A stretch of 18,485 bases of DNA from positions 157-18,641 of the forward strand of contig DIFZ01000048.1 in NCBI GenBank assembly GCA_002419385.1. The letters run 5' to 3'. Shown here piece after piece: positions 15,274 through 18,485 of the stretch. A model generated the notes under the pieces. It worked only from the letters and a program-made list of their open reading frames with translations, ran no database searches and was not told the DNA's origin. Position 1 is the stretch's first letter; every line of letters starts with the position of its first letter. The stretch is from Geobacter sp. UBA5735 (GTDB lineage Bacteria; Desulfobacterota; Desulfuromonadia; Geobacterales; Geobacteraceae). The translations under genes were made by a program, and so were the position numbers.

Positions 15274-16350
15274 ATGGGTTATTTGGCCGAAATAGTGCGG
15301 GATAGCCGGAGGAGGGTGGATGACCCCTCTGTCGCCGGCGTATCTGCCCCTGTTGGCGGAATGGAGATGCCGCCGGCAGATCCGGTTGTGCCGGACGGGA
15401 TTTCTGCTGGTCCGCCTGCTGCCCGGCCAGCCCCCATGTCGGTTACGCAAATTCGGGAGGAGGGGAGCGGCAGGCCGGACGAGGCGGGGCAGCAGGCCGC
15501 GGAATCCGGTTTCGCGACCCGCCAGGTGGCGGGCCCTTCGCCTTCGGAACACATCCCGGCAGTCGGGCTTCCGGAGGCGACCGCTGAAGGGTTGCACCTT
15601 CCCGATCCTGTGGCACGCATGCAGGCTGGTTGCGAAAGCGCCCGAACGGCTACGGACGGTTTCCGTGTGGAAGAGACGGAGTCATTTCATGACGGTGATT
15701 CGAACGACGCTCCCGCAGTTTCGGGGATCGAAGACGGCTCATCGATAGTGGAATCCTCGTCCGGATACGCGGTTGCGTCACGTGCCGGGAACGTGTCTGC
15801 TGAAACGCAGGGGAGACGGCAAGCGGGGGCAGAACCCCGTGCGGGCTCCACCACCCCTCCCGAACAATCGTCTGTCGAGGCGGCTGCGGAACCTCTCGGC
15901 CGGCAGGTCGCGGAAACGGTCAGCATACCTGCCGCGGGAGCTCTTCCCCTGCCGGAGCAGGCCCGGCAGGGACCCGCTTTGCGGCCCGTCGTGACGAGGG
16001 ATGAAGACGATCGGTCAGCTGTTTCACCGGACAACGGGACGCCCGTAGCACAGTCGCGCCGCGTTCTCCCTCCAGGAACCGCGGCCAATTGCACGGTGAC
16101 AGTTTCTCCAGGAGTTCCCGCGGCGGAGATGAGGATCGGTCGGGCAGCGGAGACGGCTCAGTCCGACCGGCATCGAACCGGGAAAGAAAAGAGCGGTTCC
16201 GGGAACAATCTCCGGTCCTTCGAACCCAAGGTTCAGATCGGGACCATCGAGGTGGTGGTCGTGTCTCCTCCCCCGGCGGCACCTGCGCCGTTCCAGGTGG
16301 ATCGCTCCCGGCCCGATCCGGCCAGCCGCAACTATGTGAGGAATTTCTGA
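15274..16350 (+). CDS. Disordered Pro/Ala/Glu-rich protein of the injection-system operon
   Basis: I do not recognise a family over the full 358 residues. A short N-terminal segment MGYLAEIVRDSRRRVDDPS may be structured. Residues about 20-310 are low-complexity and rich in Pro, Ala, Gly, Ser and Glu, without repeats or membrane segments, so probably disordered. The last 50 residues are more ordered-looking: PKVQIGTIEVVVVSPPPAAP, then SRPDPASRNYVRNF. I recall similar IGxIEV-plus-proline tails ending in a short aromatic/basic tip in proteins located beside DUF4255 genes of eCIS, but could not check this. It starts 52 bp after the baseplate-like gene with GGGAAGGA at 15261-15268, and ends 1 bp before the DUF4255 gene, so it is clearly in the operon. 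Real coding is supported by the long frame and context. A scaffold, adaptor or tether role is speculation. Confidence 0.65.
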   Translation: MGYLAEIVRDSRRRVDDPSVAGVSAPVGGMEMPPADPVVPDGISAGPPAARPAPMSVTQIREEGSGRPDEAGQQAAESGFATRQVAGPSPSEHIPAVGLPEATAEGLHLPDPVARMQAGCESARTATDGFRVEETESFHDGDSNDAPAVSGIEDGSSIVESSSGYAVASRAGNVSAETQGRRQAGAEPRAGSTTPPEQSSVEAAAEPLGRQVAETVSIPAAGALPLPEQARQGPALRPVVTRDEDDRSAVSPDNGTPVAQSRRVLPPGTAANCTVTVSPGVPAAEMRIGRAAETAQSDRHRTGKEKSGSGNNLRSFEPKVQIGTIEVVVVSPPPAAPAPFQVDRSRPDPASRNYVRNF

Positions 16351-16351
16351 C

Positions 16352-17383
16352 ATGGCCCTTCCCCGCTCGTCACTATCCCAGGTCTGCCGGTCCATCGCCG
16401 AGTTCGTCAGCGTGGGGCTCGACGCCAGCGCCAACTCGATCCAGATCATGATCGGGTCTCCCGCCAACGCTCAGCCTGCCACGGCAGACGGGACCCACCG
16501 GGTCAATTTCTTCTTTTACCAGGTCATGCCAGCGGGTTTTTTCACCGGGGACACCACGGGCGATCCCTGGTGGGTGCGGCTCCACTGCCTGGTCACCGGT
16601 TTCGGCATTGACGAGGAACAGGTGAGCGCCGGGGAGAACGATCTGCGGCTGCTGGGCGGGGTGATGCGGCTGTTCAGCGAGACGCCGGTCCTTTCGGCCC
16701 TGACTGTGGACGGCGAATTGTTCAGACTCCAGGTGGTGTTCCTTCCCTTGGGGACGGATGAGCTGAACCACATCTGGTCGACCCAGGGAGCGGTGAGTTA
16801 TCGCCCTTCCATCGCCTACGAAATGTCGCTGGCGCCGGTGGTGCCGGTGGACCTCCGGCCGGAAAGCCCGCTGGTGGGGCGGATCGGTACGGAGGTCCGC
16901 GCCGTGCCCGGCGCCCGCACGGCGCCATTTTCCGGCATGGCCTCAGCACCGCCGGTATCGCTGACGATTGTGAACGCCATGCAGCCCGATTGGGCGCCGG
17001 CCATCTGCTTCGTGATTGACGGGGCGTGCGCCGCCAGCCTCCTGTTCTCCCGGGGAAGCCAGGAGCTGGACGATTTTGCACCCCGGGTGTGGGTGGCAGG
17101 CGAACCGGGCGCTGCGGTGACCCTGGCCTGGCAGCGCTGGACACGTTCTGCCGGATGGCAGGATGTTGCGGAAACGACGGACACCACGGCAACGACCCTG
17201 ATGCTGGATCCGGATGGGTGCGGAGATGCGGTCACGGTCCAGGTGGACCTGCCGGCCGAACTGGTTGCCGGCGGCGGGCAGGCGGTCCTGTTTGCCGAGC
17301 GGAACTGGGTGCGCGGCTCGGACGGGGTGACGGTGAGGGTACGCAGCAATCCCCTCCTGGTCACCGTGCATGGAGGAACCTGA
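16352..17383 (+). CDS. DUF4255 (Pvc16-type) tail-terminator protein
   Basis: A 343-residue protein whose N-terminal 190 residues match DUF4255: SQVCRSIAEFVSVGL, then a variable loop, HRVNFFFYQVMPAGFF, WWVRLHCLVTGFG, LRLLGGVMRLFSETPVLS, FRLQVVFLPLGTDELNHIWST and YRPSIAYEMSLAPVVP. In Afp and PVC particles the equivalent protein (Afp16/Pvc16) caps the tube-sheath at the distal end and sets or ends tail length. The C-terminal half (about 200-343) looks like one or two beta-sandwich domains (VSLTIVNAMQPDW, VTVQVDLPAELVAGGGQAVLFAERNW, VTVRVRSNPLLVTV). GAGGA at about 16338-16342 is the ribosome binding site. Its TGA overlaps the ATG of the AAA+ gene by one base, so the two are coupled. DUF4255 is a strong eCIS marker and is not found in T6SS. 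Confidence 0.9.
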   Translation: MALPRSSLSQVCRSIAEFVSVGLDASANSIQIMIGSPANAQPATADGTHRVNFFFYQVMPAGFFTGDTTGDPWWVRLHCLVTGFGIDEEQVSAGENDLRLLGGVMRLFSETPVLSALTVDGELFRLQVVFLPLGTDELNHIWSTQGAVSYRPSIAYEMSLAPVVPVDLRPESPLVGRIGTEVRAVPGARTAPFSGMASAPPVSLTIVNAMQPDWAPAICFVIDGACAASLLFSRGSQELDDFAPRVWVAGEPGAAVTLAWQRWTRSAGWQDVAETTDTTATTLMLDPDGCGDAVTVQVDLPAELVAGGGQAVLFAERNWVRGSDGVTVRVRSNPLLVTVHGGT

Positions 17384-18485
17384 TGGAAGCCGCGGCCCGG
17401 AGCGATGGTCAGGAGAGCTTTGCCCGGGAATGGGAACGGATCGGCATCCTTGCCGATATCGTGGCAGGATGCCGCCAGGGGCGGCAGGCATCCGAGGCAG
17501 AGCTCGAGCGGCTCGGCACGCTCCAACGGCAGGTGGAGGCCTCCCGTCGCCGGGAGGGGGGCTGGAGGGTGGTGACACCTGCGGGGCTCTCGCCCATGGA
17601 ACTGGATGTCCTTGCCTGCGTGGTCGCGCCCGAAGCGGAGCCGCGGCTGGGCTGGCTCTTCCAGGCACTGCAGCCCGGCGCCCCTTCTCCCTATCCGTCA
17701 CCGGCCCTTCTGCAGGAGCTCCTGGCCATGGCTCCGGAGGAAGCGGCGCTCCTCTACGGCGTCCTCACCGAGGCGTCGCCACTGCGGGACAATGGGCTGA
17801 TCGTGGTGGAGGGGGGAGGCGACCCGTTCCAGCCGGTCCGCCCGGCGCCTGGAGTGACGGCGCGTCTCCTGGGGCGCCCTGACGTGGCAGGTGAGCTGTC
17901 GGGGGCGGTCCGGGTCAGGGCACTGCCCGGCTGGGAGGACCTGGTGCTCCCGCCGGACCGGGTTGCCATGCTGCGGGAGTTCCTGCTCTGGATCACCCAC
18001 AAGTCGACCGTGGTCACCGCCTGGGGCGGTATTGACTGCGGCGGCCCGGTGGGGCTCTTTGCCGGCCCCTCCGGAACCGGAAAGACATTTGCGGCCGCTG
18101 TCCTGGCCGCCGAACTGGGGTGGCCCCTGTACCGGGTCGACCTGGGGCGCCTGGTGAGCAAGTACATCGGCGAGACTGAAAAGAACCTGAACCGCCTGTT
18201 CGACGTCGCCCACGGCCGATCCATGATCCTGCAGTTCGACGAGGCCGACAGCCTGTTCAGCAAGCGGGGCGAGGTGAAGGAAGCCCGGGACCGCTATGCC
18301 AACATGGAGGTGAGCCACCTCCTGGCACGCATCGAGTCCCACCAGGGCCCGGTCATCCTCACCACCAACCTGCGCAAGCAGCTGGACCCGGCCTTTGCCC
18401 GCCGCTTTCAGGTAATGGTGGACTTCCCCCGCCCCGACGCCGCTGCCCGAACGCGGCTCTGGCAGCGGCTGCTGCCACCCCGGGC
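17383..18485 (+). CDS. AAA+ ATPase of the contractile injection system (Pvc15-type), partial at right edge
   Basis: The frame is open from ATG 17383 to the window end (367 codons and two bases) with no stop, so the gene is truncated by the window. GGAGG at 17372-17376 is the ribosome binding site. Residues 1-200 form an N-terminal helical/winged-helix-like part (FAREWERIGILADIVAG onward, then LSPMELDVLACVVAPE). The AAA+ core follows: Walker A GPSGTGKT at 228-235, pore-loop-like SKYIGETEKNLNRLF, Walker B MILQFDEAD at 281-289, sensor 1 at TTN 327-329 and an arginine finger in DPAFARRF (R340/R341). This resembles Pvc15/Afp15, the ATPase needed for assembly or cargo loading in eCIS. It differs from ClpV, which has two ATPase domains. 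Confidence 0.92.
   Translation, partial: MEAAARSDGQESFAREWERIGILADIVAGCRQGRQASEAELERLGTLQRQVEASRRREGGWRVVTPAGLSPMELDVLACVVAPEAEPRLGWLFQALQPGAPSPYPSPALLQELLAMAPEEAALLYGVLTEASPLRDNGLIVVEGGGDPFQPVRPAPGVTARLLGRPDVAGELSGAVRVRALPGWEDLVLPPDRVAMLREFLLWITHKSTVVTAWGGIDCGGPVGLFAGPSGTGKTFAAAVLAAELGWPLYRVDLGRLVSKYIGETEKNLNRLFDVAHGRSMILQFDEADSLFSKRGEVKEARDRYANMEVSHLLARIESHQGPVILTTNLRKQLDPAFARRFQVMVDFPRPDAAARTRLWQRLLPPR

Noticed and set aside
11935..18485. Prophage or T6SS reading of the contractile operon
   Set aside because: No capsid, portal, terminase, integrase, lysis or TssJLM genes are visible, and DUF4255 plus a single-module AAA+ ATPase argue for eCIS. The right side is unseen, so this is provisional.

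Overview
This GC-rich window looks like chromosome of a Geobacter-type deltaproteobacterium (Desulfuromonadales). That placement is inference. It rests on the overall gene flavour, a REP-like GGGCGAAC hairpin pair, a secreted FG-GAP protein with a bacterial-repeat module, and a PAS-GGDEF protein. No rRNA or tRNA is present to confirm it.

Left part (1-5033). The end of an iron/cobalamin-type ABC ATPase is followed by an XRE-cupin regulator and a NodI/NodJ-like ABC-2 exporter pair (ATPase and permease overlapping by 4 bp). A 26-bp inverted repeat made of two REP-like hairpins separates these from speA (biosynthetic arginine decarboxylase). Next is a small exported glutaredoxin-like protein with its own candidate promoter, a 14-bp palindrome and a clear intrinsic terminator.

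Middle part (5160-11516). A 702-residue secreted FG-GAP/VCBS repeat protein is followed by two decayed genes: a SagB-type nitroreductase with an internal deletion, and an N-terminal stub of a nuclease-helicase. A compact minus-strand SOS-type operon comes next: lexA, a small DUF6504-like gene and a Y-family polymerase gene. Its promoter carries two tandem ATAC-N6-GTAT sites. A PAS-GGDEF diguanylate cyclase is transcribed divergently from it.

Right part (11517-18485, running off the edge). After a 418-bp gap with an AT-rich promoter-like patch, a tightly packed plus-strand operon encodes a phage-tail-like contractile injection system. Its genes are, in order: contractile sheath, inner tube, a T4-baseplate-hub-like protein with two CxxC pairs, a long disordered Pro/Ala/Glu-rich protein, a DUF4255 (Pvc16-type) tail-terminator protein, and an AAA+ ATPase (Pvc15-type) open at the right edge. 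There are no capsid, portal, terminase or lysis genes. DUF4255 together with the AAA+ ATPase points to an extracellular contractile injection system (eCIS) rather than a prophage or a T6SS. The remaining baseplate, spike, tape-measure and cargo genes would be expected to the right of the window. This cluster is the most interesting content: the architecture is a known class, but this version has an enlarged sheath, a putative metal-binding baseplate protein and an unrecognised disordered protein.
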